Made by a program: the position numbers and the translations under genes. 64,000 nucleotides of DNA from Burkholderia sp. WP9 (GTDB lineage Bacteria; Pseudomonadota; Gammaproteobacteria; Burkholderiales; Burkholderiaceae): assembly GCF_900104795.1 (NCBI RefSeq), contig NZ_FNTG01000001.1, positions 1,178,001-1,242,000 of the forward strand. The letters are read 5' to 3'. Below, piece by piece: positions 9,884 through 18,310 of this stretch (its first letter is position 1; the number at the start of each line of letters is the position of its first letter). A model generated the notes under the pieces. That model saw only the letters and a list, made by a program, of their open reading frames with translations. It did not search any database and had not been told where the DNA came from.

Positions 9884-10720
9884 TCAACGCAAGTCCCCAA
9901 CGGCGATGTGATCCATGTCGCTGAACACCTGGTTTTCTCCGACCATGCCCCAGATGAACGTGTACGCCTGCGTGCCGACGCCGGAGTGAATCGACCAGCT
10001 CGGCGAAATCACCGCCTGCTCGTTGTGCACGAGAATGTGCCGCGTCTCGTTCGGCTCGCCCATCATGTGAAAGACGGCGGCGTCGGCGGCGACGTTGAAA
10101 TAGAAATACACCTCCATGCGGCGTTCATGCGTATGGCACGGCATGGTGTTCCACAGGCTGCCCGGTTCGAGCTTCGTCATGCCCATGGACAGCTGGCAGG
10201 TGGGCAGCACTTCGGGAACGATGAACTTGTAGATGGTGCGGCGGTTGCTCGTGGCGGGGTCGCCGAGCGTTTGCGGCGAGGCTTGCGCCAGCGTTATCGT
10301 GCGGGTCGGATACGACGTGTGCGCGGGGGCGCAGTTCAGGTAGAACTTCGCGGGGCGCGTGGCGTTGTCGCTGCCGAAGGCGATGGCCTGCGCGCCTTTG
10401 CCGATGTAGATCGCCTCTTCATTGCGCACCGTATGGCGCGTGCCGTCCACATCGACCCAGCCGTCGCCGCCGATGTTGATCGCGCCGAGTTCGCGCCGCT
10501 CCAGCAGATAACTCACGCCGATTGCCTTGCCGAGCGAGCCGGGCACTTCGACCGCTCGCGCCACCGGCGACACGCCGCCGACGATGATCCGGTCGATATG
10601 GCTATAGGTGAGTTTCAACGCATCGCGCTCGAACACCTGATCGACCAGAAACGCCTGGCGCAGCCCTGCGGTGTCGAGCGTCTTCGCGTATTCGCTGTTG
10701 ATGGCCTGTCTCACTTCCAT
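9884..10720 (-). CDS. kduI: 5-dehydro-4-deoxy-D-glucuronate isomerase (KduI)
   Basis: 278 residues, the family's normal length. A bicupin-like fold with the metal-site motif [14 protein letters not shown] (about residues 196-209), which supplies two His and a Glu. It isomerises 4-deoxy-L-threo-5-hexosulose uronate to 2,5-diketo-3-deoxygluconate, the step before KduD. It is the first gene of the minus-strand set and diverges from the transporter gene kdgT, 303 bp away. The ATG ([11 protein letters not shown]) matches the typical KduI start and is preceded by AGAAAGCACC. Confidence 0.94.
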   Translation of the reverse strand: MEVRQAINSEYAKTLDTAGLRQAFLVDQVFERDALKLTYSHIDRIIVGGVSPVARAVEVPGSLGKAIGVSYLLERRELGAINIGGDGWVDVDGTRHTVRNEEAIYIGKGAQAIAFGSDNATRPAKFYLNCAPAHTSYPTRTITLAQASPQTLGDPATSNRRTIYKFIVPEVLPTCQLSMGMTKLEPGSLWNTMPCHTHERRMEVYFYFNVAADAAVFHMMGEPNETRHILVHNEQAVISPSWSIHSGVGTQAYTFIWGMVGENQVFSDMDHIAVGDLR

Positions 10721-10892
10721 GGTGCTTTCTCCGCTCGGTTGGCGCGCCTTGCCGTCTCTCCAGGCAGGCGCCGTTCTGGGCTCGACTGTAGCGCAGAAAT
10801 GCAGTCCCGGAACAGTGGTCCGAAAATAGTGCAATGCGTCACCATGACTGGCAAGGGTTTCAGAAGACGCACGGGTAAACGATAAACGCAAA

Positions 10893-10935
10893 TTTCGATA
10901 GAAACGGAACGGCGTTCCTGAGGCGGTGCTATATT
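10893..10935. promoter_or_regulatory. Two palindromes and a -10-like box in the kduI-kdgT intergenic region
   Basis: TTTC-GATA-GAAA (10893-10904) is followed by GGAAC-GGC-GTTCC (10906-10918) and then TATATT (10930-10935), a possible -10 box for kdgT. KdgR operators in enterobacteria are GAAA/TTTC-type palindromes, so these are good candidates for the IclR-type regulator encoded downstream of kduD. The divergent arrangement would let one site serve both operons. Confidence 0.45.
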
Positions 10936-11023
10936 GCGCCGAAAGGGAGCAGCCCGGCTAAGAACGGGACATTACCCCGGGTGATCCACCCGATAACTGG
11001 ACGCAAAAGTCCACGGAGGAGGC

Positions 11024-12040
11024 ATGAAGCTCAAGAAGGCCATCGACCGCATTCCTGGCGGCCTGATGCTGGTGCCATTGCTGCTCGGCGCCTGCGTCCA
11101 CACGTTTGCGCCGGGCGCGGGCAAGTACTTCGGGTCGTTCACCAATGGGTTGATTACCGGCACCGTGCCGATTCTGGCGGTGTGGTTCTTCTGCATGGGC
11201 GCGACCATCGATCTGCGGGCGACCGGCACCGTGCTGCGTAAATCCGGCACGCTGCTGGTGACGAAAATGATCGTGGCATGGATCGCGACGATCGTCGCCT
11301 CGCACTTCATTCCGATCGACGGCGTCAAGGCGGGGCTCTTCGCCGGACTTTCGGTGCTGGCGATCACGACCTCGATGGACATGACCAACGGCGGTCTCTA
11401 CGCGGCCGTGATGCAGCAATACGGAACCCGGGAAGAGGCGGGCGCGTTCGTGCTGATGTCGGTGGAATCCGGGCCGCTCGTCAGCATGATCATTCTCGGC
11501 GCGACCGGCGTGGCGTTCTTCGAACCGCGCCTGTTCGTCGGCGCGGTGCTGCCGTTTCTGATCGGCTTTGTGCTGGGTAATCTGGATGGCGAATTGCGCG
11601 AATTCTTCGGCCGTTGCGTGCATCCGCTGATCCCGTTTTTCGGCTTTGCGCTCGGTAACGGCATCGACCTCGGCGTGATTGCGAAAAGCGGCGTGCCGGG
11701 AATCGTGCTGGGTCTGGGCGTGATCGTGGTGACCGGTATTCCGCTGATTCTCGCGGACCGCTGGATCGCCGGCGGCAATGGAGCGGCGGGGCTGGCGGCT
11801 TCGTCGACGGCGGGGGCCGCGGTGGCCAATCCGGCGATCATCGGCGAGATGATTCCGAGCTTCAAGCCGCTGGTGCCCGCCGCAACCGCGATGGTGGCGA
11901 CGGCCTGTCTCGTGACGGCGATTCTGGTGCCGATCCTCACGGCGCTGTGGGTGCGCCGGCATCATGCGCGCGACGCGTTGCGCGAGGAGTTCGCGGCGGC
12001 AAGCTCACCGCCGCTCAATGAGCGGGACGTGCATGTGTAG
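11024..12040 (+). CDS. kdgT: 2-keto-3-deoxygluconate permease (KdgT)
   Basis: 338 residues and about ten hydrophobic helices, with the family's characteristic start [19 protein letters not shown] and the segments [13 protein letters not shown] and [12 protein letters not shown]. KdgT imports 2-keto-3-deoxygluconate with protons across the inner membrane. It diverges from kduI, the other end of the same pathway, and has GGAGGAGG a few bases before its ATG. The downstream 222 bp to the dehydrogenase gene holds only the convergent gene's terminator. Confidence 0.93.
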   Translation: MKLKKAIDRIPGGLMLVPLLLGACVHTFAPGAGKYFGSFTNGLITGTVPILAVWFFCMGATIDLRATGTVLRKSGTLLVTKMIVAWIATIVASHFIPIDGVKAGLFAGLSVLAITTSMDMTNGGLYAAVMQQYGTREEAGAFVLMSVESGPLVSMIILGATGVAFFEPRLFVGAVLPFLIGFVLGNLDGELREFFGRCVHPLIPFFGFALGNGIDLGVIAKSGVPGIVLGLGVIVVTGIPLILADRWIAGGNGAAGLAASSTAGAAVANPAIIGEMIPSFKPLVPAATAMVATACLVTAILVPILTALWVRRHHARDALREEFAAASSPPLNERDVHV

Positions 12041-12173
12041 GGCGGGGTGAAGCCAGCTCGCTTGCGTTCCTGATAGACGTAAGCGGGGTCAGGCGTCAGC
12101 GGGTCGCGCGATTGCTCTGTGGTTGCTTGCGCTTGCGGGTAGTGGCTGCCGGTTCGCCCGTGCTCATGACAAT

Positions 12174-12204
12174 AAAAAAAGTCCGCGAGCGACGGCTCAC
12201 GGAC
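12174..12204 (-). terminator. Factor-independent terminator of the semialdehyde dehydrogenase gene
   Basis: Read on the minus strand, the stem GTCCGTGAGC / GCTCGCGGAC (12195-12204 and 12181-12190, one G-T type mismatch) with a CGTC loop is followed at once by seven T (12174-12180). It lies 58 bp after the stop codon of the minus-strand dehydrogenase gene. Confidence 0.85.
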
Positions 12205-12262
12205 CCGGTGCAGTGTAATGAAGCGTTGGCGGAAGGCGGCGAAAATGCCGCCTGCGCGAACC

Positions 12263-13708
12263 TTAGACCGCCATCACAGATACGGCCTTGGTGACCAGGT
12301 AGCCTTCCATCGCTTCCGGGCCGCCTTCTGAACCGTAGCCCGAATCCTTCACGCCGCCGAACGGCATTTCCGGCGACGGCGTAGCCGGCTGGTTGATCCA
12401 CAGCATGCCGACTTCCAGTTGCTGCGACAGCAGATGCACATTGGCGAACGACTTGGTGAACGCGTAGCCGGCGAGACCGTACGGCAGACGGTTGGCTTCG
12501 GCGATCGCTTCTTCCAGTGTGTCGAAGCCGCGGATCGCGGCGATCGGGCCGAACGGCTCGTTGTTGAACACGTCGGCTTCGAGCGACACGTTGGTCAGCA
12601 CGGTCGGTGCGAAGAAGTTGCCTTCCGAGCCTACGCGCTCGCCGCCCGTTTCCACCTTGGCGCCGGTTTTGCGGGCGTCGTCGAGCACCTTGCTCATTGC
12701 CGTCAGACGGCGCGCGTTGGCGAGCGGCCCGAGAGTCGTGCCCTCGGCAAGCCCGTCGCCCAGCTTGAGGCCTTCAGCGTGCTTGACGAGCGCCGCGGCG
12801 AATTCCTCGCGGATGCTGTTGTGCACGAGAAAGCGCGTGGGCGAGATGCATACCTGACCGGCATTGCGAAACTTCGCACCACCTGCGGCCTTCACGGCGA
12901 GCGCCACGTCGGCGTCTTCGGCCACGATGACCGGCGCGTGACCGCCCAATTCCATCGTCGCGCGCTTCATGTGTGCGCCGGCCAACGCCGCCAGTTGCTT
13001 GCCGACCGGCGTCGAGCCGGTGAACGTGACCTTGCGGATCACCGGATGCGGAATCAGGTAGCTGGAGATTTCAGCCGGGTCGCCGAACACGAGGCCGACC
13101 GTACCCGCCGGCACGCCGGCTTCGACGAAGGCCTGCAGCAGCGCTGCCGGCGACGCCGGGGTTTCTTCCGGCGCCTTGACGAGGAACGAGCAGCCGCACG
13201 CGAGCGCGGCGCTCAGCTTGCGCACCACCTGGTTGACCGGGAAATTCCACGGCGTGAACGCCGCCACCGGGCCGATCGGCTCCTTGAGCACGAGTTGCTG
13301 CGCCGCGAGGTTGCGCGACGGCACGATGCGGCCGTAGACACGGCGGCCTTCGTCGGCGAACCATTCGATGATGTCCGCCGCCGCCAGCACTTCGACGCGC
13401 GCTTCGGCGAACGGCTTGCCCTGTTCCTGCGTCATCAGGCGGCCGATATCCGACGCACGCTCGCGCACCAGGGCGGCGGCGCGGCGCATGGTGTTGGCGC
13501 GCTCGTTGGCCGGCACTTTGCGCCAGGCTTCGAAGCCGCGCTGCGCGGCGGCCAGCGCCCGGTCCAGATCGGCAATGCCGGCGTGCGCCACTTTGCCGAT
13601 GGCCTGGCCGGTGGCCGGGTTGATGACGTCGAGGGTCTTGCCGCTGGCGGCGTCGCACCACTCGCCGTTGATCAGAAGTCGGGTATCGGTATAGCTCGAA
13701 TTGGCCAT
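12263..13708 (-). CDS. Alpha-ketoglutaric semialdehyde dehydrogenase-like enzyme
   Basis: A 481-residue NAD(P)-dependent aldehyde dehydrogenase. The catalytic Cys is in [17 protein letters not shown] (about residue 286), the general-base Glu in [10 protein letters not shown] (about 252), and FTPWNFP and FTGSTPVG mark the cofactor fold. From memory the sequence is closest to the Azospirillum KGSA dehydrogenase of the non-phosphorylative arabinose pathway, which makes 2-oxoglutarate. Succinate-semialdehyde dehydrogenase is the main alternative. Position next to the kdu/kdgT genes suggests uronate or aldarate breakdown. The chosen ATG gives the family N-terminus ([17 protein letters not shown]). 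Confidence 0.85.
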   Translation of the reverse strand: MANSSYTDTRLLINGEWCDAASGKTLDVINPATGQAIGKVAHAGIADLDRALAAAQRGFEAWRKVPANERANTMRRAAALVRERASDIGRLMTQEQGKPFAEARVEVLAAADIIEWFADEGRRVYGRIVPSRNLAAQQLVLKEPIGPVAAFTPWNFPVNQVVRKLSAALACGCSFLVKAPEETPASPAALLQAFVEAGVPAGTVGLVFGDPAEISSYLIPHPVIRKVTFTGSTPVGKQLAALAGAHMKRATMELGGHAPVIVAEDADVALAVKAAGGAKFRNAGQVCISPTRFLVHNSIREEFAAALVKHAEGLKLGDGLAEGTTLGPLANARRLTAMSKVLDDARKTGAKVETGGERVGSEGNFFAPTVLTNVSLEADVFNNEPFGPIAAIRGFDTLEEAIAEANRLPYGLAGYAFTKSFANVHLLSQQLEVGMLWINQPATPSPEMPFGGVKDSGYGSEGGPEAMEGYLVTKAVSVMAV

Positions 13709-14156
13709 GCTGGGGTTCCTGTATATGGGAAAACGACAGGCCGCGCGCGCGTGAAACATGGGGCTGAATCTGCGCGGGCCCTGGATGGACTGCCGATACC
13801 AATCATCTTATCTGATTGTGCAAAATCGCACCGACGGCCGGCCCGGCCGCGCCGCGCGGCACGCGTCTTGCGGCGCGGCTGGCGCGACAGCGGGAAACTG
13901 CCCAAAGCGGTGCCGCGCAAAGAAGCGTAGAGTCGAACAGCAGTGGCGGGAACCGGCGCGGACCCGCGGCCGTGGATGGTGCTGGAGGCCGGCTCGGGCA
14001 GGCAAAAGCAGAGAAAAGCAGGGAAAAAGCCGGCTCGATCAGGCGAAAGCAGTACGCAAGGCGGTACGCGAAGCAGCGCGTTAGGCAACGTTCGCAGCGG
14101 CGAGCGAAACCCGGCGAATGCAGCCCAATCAACCCAGATGCACACGAGGAATCGAC
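13709..14156. other. 448-bp divergent intergenic region
   Basis: No convincing gene. It must hold the promoters of the dehydrogenase gene (minus) and of the cold-shock gene (plus). The part just before the cold-shock gene (about 13,960-14,156) is purine-rich and may be a long 5' leader, as is usual for csp genes, but I see no defined structure. Confidence 0.4.
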
Positions 14157-14360
14157 ATGCCAACCGGTACAGTGAAATGGTTCAATGACGCGAAAGGCTT
14201 TGGCTTCATCACCCCCGACGACGGCGGTGAAGATCTGTTCGCTCACTTCTCGGAAATTCGTTCCGAGGGTTTCAAGTCCTTGCAGGAAAACCAGAAGGTC
14301 AGCTTTGAAATCAAGCAGGGACCGAAGGGCAAGCAGGCGGCGGATATCAAGCCGGTCTGA
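14157..14360 (+). CDS. Cold-shock domain protein (CspA family)
   Basis: 67 residues forming one OB-fold cold-shock domain. RNP1 is KGFGFI (residues 15-20) and RNP2 is DLFAHFSEI (27-35); the start [10 protein letters not shown] is typical. It binds single-stranded RNA/DNA and acts as an RNA chaperone in the cytoplasm. ACACGAGGAATCGAC before the ATG provides the RBS. It is a stand-alone gene; the PmrA-type box of the next operon begins only 48 bp after its stop. Confidence 0.95.
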   Translation: MPTGTVKWFNDAKGFGFITPDDGGEDLFAHFSEIRSEGFKSLQENQKVSFEIKQGPKGKQAADIKPV

Positions 14361-14407
14361 ACTGAAAGGCCGGTTCGCGCGTGACAGGCGCGCGGCCGGC
14401 CGGTACT

Positions 14408-14443
14408 TTCCTTAAGGTTTCCTTCAGCTTTGCTCCGTAGTAT
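14408..14443 (+). promoter_or_regulatory. PmrA/QseB-type box and promoter upstream of hpnJ
   Basis: The half-sites CTTAAG (14411-14416) and CTTCAG (14422-14427) are separated by 5 bp, the known layout of PmrA/QseB binding sites. A -10-like TAGTAT (14438-14443) follows after 10 bp. The 23 bp at 14408-14430 are identical to 20486-20508, which lies before the other hopanoid operon with the same distance to its -10-like hexamer. The start codon of hpnJ is about 93 bp downstream. Confidence 0.75.
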
Positions 14444-14535
14444 TTGCGCGATTACCCGCCGCCCGGTGGGCAAAAGTTCCGATTTTTTGTCGTTACTGAA
14501 CAGAAAGCGCCAATACAAGGCTTGCTGGAGCATCC

Positions 14536-15957
14536 ATGAAAACCCTGTTCTTGCAGGCGCCGTCGTACGACGGCTTCGATGGTGGCGCGGGTTCGCGCTA
14601 TCAGGCCAAACGCGAAGTCCGCTCGTTCTGGTATCCGACGTGGCTTGCGCAGCCCGCGGCACTCGTGCCCGATAGCCGCGTGCTCGATGCACCGGCAGAT
14701 GGTCTGTCGGTGGATCAAACGCTCGACATTGCGCAGCAATACGATCTGGTGGTGATCCACACCAGCACGCCGTCCTTTCCGACCGACGCCCTGTTCGCCG
14801 AAGACCTGAAGAAGCGCAAGCCGTCGGTTTTGATCGGCATGGTGGGCGCGAAGGTCGCCGTCGATCCTCACAATTCGCTGGTTGCCACCGAGGCGATCGA
14901 TTTCCTCTGCCGCGAAGAATTCGACTTCACCTGTCAGGAAGTGGCCGAAGGCAAACCGTTCTCGCAGATCAAGGGCCTCAGCTATCGCGCCGCCGACGGT
15001 TCGATCGAGCACAACGAAGCGCGCGCAATCCTCGAAAACATGGACGAGCTGCCGTTCGTGGCGCCCATCTACAAGCGCGATCTGAAGATCGACAACTACT
15101 TCATCGGCTATCTGAAGCATCCGTACGTGTCGATCTACACGGGCCGCGGCTGCCGCTCGAAGTGCACGTTCTGCTTGTGGCCACAAACCGTGGGCGGCCA
15201 CCGCTACCGCACGCGCTCGGTCGAGAATGTGCTGGCCGAAGTGAAGTGGATTCGCGACAACATGCCCGAAGTGAAGGAGATCATGTTCGACGACGACACG
15301 TTCACCGATTTCAAGCCGCGCGTCGAGGAAATCGCCCGCGGTCTTGGGAAACTGGGCGTGACGTGGTCGTGCAACGCGAAGGCGAACGTGCCTTACTCGA
15401 CGCTGAAGATCATGAAGGAAAACGGCCTGCGCCTGCTGCTGGTCGGCTACGAATCCGGCGACGACCAGATTCTGCTGAACATCAAGAAGGGGCTGCGCAC
15501 GGATATCGCGCGCCGTTTCAGCGACGATTGCCGCAAGCTCGGCATCAAGATTCACGGCACTTTCATTCTCGGTCTGCCCGGCGAGACGCAGGACACGATC
15601 CAGAAGACGATCGAATACGCCAAAGAGATCAATCCGCACACGATCCAGGTGTCGCTCGCCGCGCCGTATCCCGGCACCAGGCTCTACAACGAGGCCGTTG
15701 AAAACGGCTGGCTCGAAGAGAACAAGGTGATCAACCTCGTCAGCAAGTCGGGCGTGCAACTCGCGGCGATCGGCTATCCGCATCTATCGCGCGACGAGAT
15801 CTATAACCAGCTCGAACGCTTCTATAAGCATTTCTATTTCCGGCCGTCGAAGATCTGGGAAATCCTGCGCGAGATGCTGACGAGCTGGGACATGATGAAG
15901 CGGCGCTTGCGTGAAGGCGTCGAATTCTTCCGTTTCCTGCGCGCCCGCCAGGCGTGA
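14536..15957 (+). CDS. hpnJ: Hopanoid-associated radical SAM protein HpnJ
   Basis: 473 residues: an N-terminal B12-binding-like region (about 1-170, PSFPTDALFAEDLKKRKPS), then a radical SAM barrel with the cluster motif GRGCRSKCTFCLWP (CxxxCxxC, about residues 204-217). HpnJ is required in Burkholderia cenocepacia for the cyclitol ether head group of bacteriohopanetetrol, acting after glycosylation by HpnI and deacetylation by HpnK. It is first in its operon, preceded by a PmrA-type box, and its stop overlaps the GTG of the next gene by 4 bp. RBS CTGGAG. Confidence 0.92.
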   Translation: MKTLFLQAPSYDGFDGGAGSRYQAKREVRSFWYPTWLAQPAALVPDSRVLDAPADGLSVDQTLDIAQQYDLVVIHTSTPSFPTDALFAEDLKKRKPSVLIGMVGAKVAVDPHNSLVATEAIDFLCREEFDFTCQEVAEGKPFSQIKGLSYRAADGSIEHNEARAILENMDELPFVAPIYKRDLKIDNYFIGYLKHPYVSIYTGRGCRSKCTFCLWPQTVGGHRYRTRSVENVLAEVKWIRDNMPEVKEIMFDDDTFTDFKPRVEEIARGLGKLGVTWSCNAKANVPYSTLKIMKENGLRLLLVGYESGDDQILLNIKKGLRTDIARRFSDDCRKLGIKIHGTFILGLPGETQDTIQKTIEYAKEINPHTIQVSLAAPYPGTRLYNEAVENGWLEENKVINLVSKSGVQLAAIGYPHLSRDEIYNQLERFYKHFYFRPSKIWEILREMLTSWDMMKRRLREGVEFFRFLRARQA

Positions 15958-17114
15958 GCGCCGCGCATCTGGCCGCCGTCACGCTCGCCTGCGCGTGCGC
16001 GGCGGGCGCGGTCCTCGGCATCGGCTACACCGCGCTCGCCGGTGTGCTGATCGGACGGTTCTTCAAACGCGCGGTGTCCGAGCCGACCGACTTCGTGCCG
16101 GTTACCATAGTGAAACCGCTGCACGGTAACGAGTGGGCGCTGCTCGACAATCTCTCGAGCTTCTGCCGGCAGAACTATCCGGGGCCCGTGCAGTTTCTGT
16201 TCGGCGTGCACGACTCCGCCGATCCCGCGCTGCAAGCCGTCGACGAATTGCGGCGCCTGCATCCCGAAGCGGACATCACCGTAGTGGCCGATGCGCGCCT
16301 CTATGGGCCGAACCGCAAGATCAGCAACATCCTCAATATGCTGCCGCAAGCGCGGCACGACGTGCTCGTCTTCGCCGACAGCGACGTGAGCGTCGGAGCG
16401 GACTATCTGCGCCACGTGATAGGCGAATTGCAGAAGCCCGGCGTCGGACTCGTCACCTGTGCGTATCGCGGACAGCCCGATCCCGGTTTCTGGCCGCGCC
16501 TGTCGGCCAAGGCGACCAACTATCAGTTCCTGCCAGGCGTCGTGACGGGCCTCGCGCTCGGGCTCGCGCGCCCGTGCTTCGGCCAGACGATCGCGATGCG
16601 GCGCGATACGCTCGACAACATCGGCGGCCTGACGCCGTTCGTGCGGCATCTGGCGGAAGATCACGCAATCGGTGAAGCGGTGCGGCTGACCGGCGAGAAG
16701 GTGGTGATTCCGCCGTTCACCATCTCGCATGCCTGCGTCGAATCGAGCGCGGCACAGTTGATCGAGCACGAGTTGCGCTGGAGCCGCACGATCCGCCGCA
16801 TCGATCCGCTCGGCCATCTCGGCTCGGCACTGGTTCATCCGTTCGCGTTCGCGTTGCTCGCGGTCATCTTCTCGGCGGGCGGCTGGTGGGCGTGGTCGCT
16901 CGCGCTGGCCGCCGTAGGCGCGCGGCTTGCCCTGAAGCTGCTGTCCGATCGCGCGTTGAAGCAGGCGCATCGTGACCTGTGGCTGCTGCCAATATGGGAT
17001 ATCGTATCGTTTGCGATTTTCGTCGCGAGCTTCTGGTCGTCGCGCGTGATCTGGCGAGGCTTCAGCTTCAAGGTGGACGGCGACGGCCTGTTGTCGGCGG
17101 CGCAGGACGAATGA
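15954..17114 (+). CDS. GT21-type glycosyltransferase, HpnI paralogue
   Basis: 386 residues, GT-A/ceramide-glucosyltransferase type. There is an N-terminal membrane helix, the start PVTIVKPLHGNEWALLDNLSSF, the DxD-like FADSDVSV (about 141-148), the catalytic AEDHAIGE, and the (Q/R)xxRW-type motif HELRWSRTIRRI. C-terminal membrane helices end the protein. It starts with a GTG overlapping the hpnJ stop (GTGA), so translation is coupled. A second HpnI-like enzyme is encoded at 21,063. The two share motifs but diverge in the middle, so they may use different sugars or lipids. Which one makes glucosaminyl-BHT cannot be decided by eye. Confidence 0.85.
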   Translation: MSAAHLAAVTLACACAAGAVLGIGYTALAGVLIGRFFKRAVSEPTDFVPVTIVKPLHGNEWALLDNLSSFCRQNYPGPVQFLFGVHDSADPALQAVDELRRLHPEADITVVADARLYGPNRKISNILNMLPQARHDVLVFADSDVSVGADYLRHVIGELQKPGVGLVTCAYRGQPDPGFWPRLSAKATNYQFLPGVVTGLALGLARPCFGQTIAMRRDTLDNIGGLTPFVRHLAEDHAIGEAVRLTGEKVVIPPFTISHACVESSAAQLIEHELRWSRTIRRIDPLGHLGSALVHPFAFALLAVIFSAGGWWAWSLALAAVGARLALKLLSDRALKQAHRDLWLLPIWDIVSFAIFVASFWSSRVIWRGFSFKVDGDGLLSAAQDE

Positions 17115-17218
17115 CGGACGAAGGGCAGCCTGGATCGGCAATGATGAGTCGTATTTTCGAAGCAGCTTTCAAACGCGAAGCAACGCGCCAGAAGCGCGCG
17201 TACGAGGTGGGCGCGTGA
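17111..17218 (+). CDS. Possible 35-residue coupled small protein
   Basis: The ATG overlaps the stop of the glycosyltransferase gene (ATGA) and the TGA overlaps the ATG of hpnL (TGATG), so the frame fills the gap exactly with coupled signals at both ends. The product is MTDEGQPGSAMMSRIFEAAF plus a basic tail ending KRAYEVGA, soluble and without known motifs. It may be a real small protein or a translational bridge between the two larger genes. No independent RBS is obvious. Confidence 0.4.
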   Translation: MTDEGQPGSAMMSRIFEAAFKREATRQKRAYEVGA

Positions 17219-18213
17219 TGAAACACCTCGGCCGCGTCGCCGCGCTAGTTGGCCTGCTGGTCTCGCTCTGGCTCGTCTGGCAGGATAATCCCGCCGCCGT
17301 GCTCGGCGCGCTGCGCGCGGCCGGCGTGGGACTGCTGCTGGCTGCGCTCGCCCACGTGCTGCCGATGCTCGCCAATGCGTGCGACTGGCGTTCGCTGATT
17401 CGCGGCGCGAACCGTCCGGGCGTGTTCCAGATGCTGCACCTCGTGTGGGTGCGCGAATCGGTCAACAGCATGCTGCCGGTGGCGCGCATCGGCGGCGAAG
17501 TAGTGTCGTTTCGCATGCTCAGGCGTTGGGGCGTGCGGCCGTCCACGGCGGTGGGCAGCATCATCGTCGACATGCAGCTCACTGTGATCAGCCAGCTGCT
17601 CTTCACGATGGTCGGCATCGGCTTCCTGTTCGCGCACGCGCATTCCGACACGCTGCGGCTCGCCGGACAACTGGCATGGGGCGTGGTGGTGCTCACGCCG
17701 CTCCTCGTGCTGTTCTCGCTCGTGCAGCACGCCAGTCCGTTCGAGCGCATCACGCGCACACTCAATCATATGACGAGCGGCAAGCTCGCCGCGCTGGTCG
17801 GACAGTCGGCGCAGATCGATCAGGCCATCAAGCTGATCTGGCGCAGGCGTGGCGTGGTGGTGCGTTATCTGTTTTTCTGGCAACCGTTGCAGTGTTTCCT
17901 CACGTCGCTGGAAATCTGGCTCGCGCTGTACTTTCTCGGCGTGCACGTCACGCTCGTCGAAGCGGTGGTGATCGAATCGCTGATCCAGGCGATCAGCAGC
18001 GCGGCCTTCTTCGTGCCGGGCGGGCTCGGCGTGCAGGAGGGCGGCTTCATTCTGATCGGCGGCGCGCTTGGCCTCGATCCCTCCACCTGTCTCGCGCTGG
18101 CCGGCGCACGGCGCATTCGCGACCTCGTGATGTTCGTGCCGGGGCTGGTTGCGTGGCAGTTCGCGGAGTCGTCGAATCGGGCGCCGCAGCGAGCCTTCGA
18201 GCGCGCACCTTAG
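17218..18213 (+). CDS. hpnL: Hopanoid-associated membrane protein HpnL
   Basis: 331 residues with about eight hydrophobic helices and the lysylphosphatidylglycerol-synthase/flippase-like membrane fold. Markers are the Arg/Glu-containing VWVRESVNSMLPVARIGGE near residue 75 and the re-entrant FFVPGGLGVQEGGFILIG near residue 265. HpnL is a member of hopanoid loci and probably flips or transports modified hopanoids; its activity is not proven. ATG 17218 was preferred over GTG 17215 because it starts the natural MKHLGR sequence. Last gene of the hpnJ operon; the 3' end faces the sensor kinase. Confidence 0.85.
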   Translation: MKHLGRVAALVGLLVSLWLVWQDNPAAVLGALRAAGVGLLLAALAHVLPMLANACDWRSLIRGANRPGVFQMLHLVWVRESVNSMLPVARIGGEVVSFRMLRRWGVRPSTAVGSIIVDMQLTVISQLLFTMVGIGFLFAHAHSDTLRLAGQLAWGVVVLTPLLVLFSLVQHASPFERITRTLNHMTSGKLAALVGQSAQIDQAIKLIWRRRGVVVRYLFFWQPLQCFLTSLEIWLALYFLGVHVTLVEAVVIESLIQAISSAAFFVPGGLGVQEGGFILIGGALGLDPSTCLALAGARRIRDLVMFVPGLVAWQFAESSNRAPQRAFERAP

Positions 18214-18310
18214 CGAGACGAACGGACAGGGCGCGCGGACGGCGTGGCGCGTATAGCGAGCAACTGCGGGTGAGGGGGACGGCGCGCCGTCAGCTCGCGT
18301 CGCGATCTTC

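Noticed and set aside
12419..13930. A 503-codon plus-strand frame opposite the semialdehyde dehydrogenase
   Set aside because: The minus strand encodes a full aldehyde dehydrogenase with catalytic Cys and Glu; the plus frame has no motifs.
14366..14410. Possible terminator after the cold-shock gene
   Set aside because: GGCCGG/CCGGCC arms exist but the stem needs a bulge and only a weak T-rich stretch follows; not strong enough to list.
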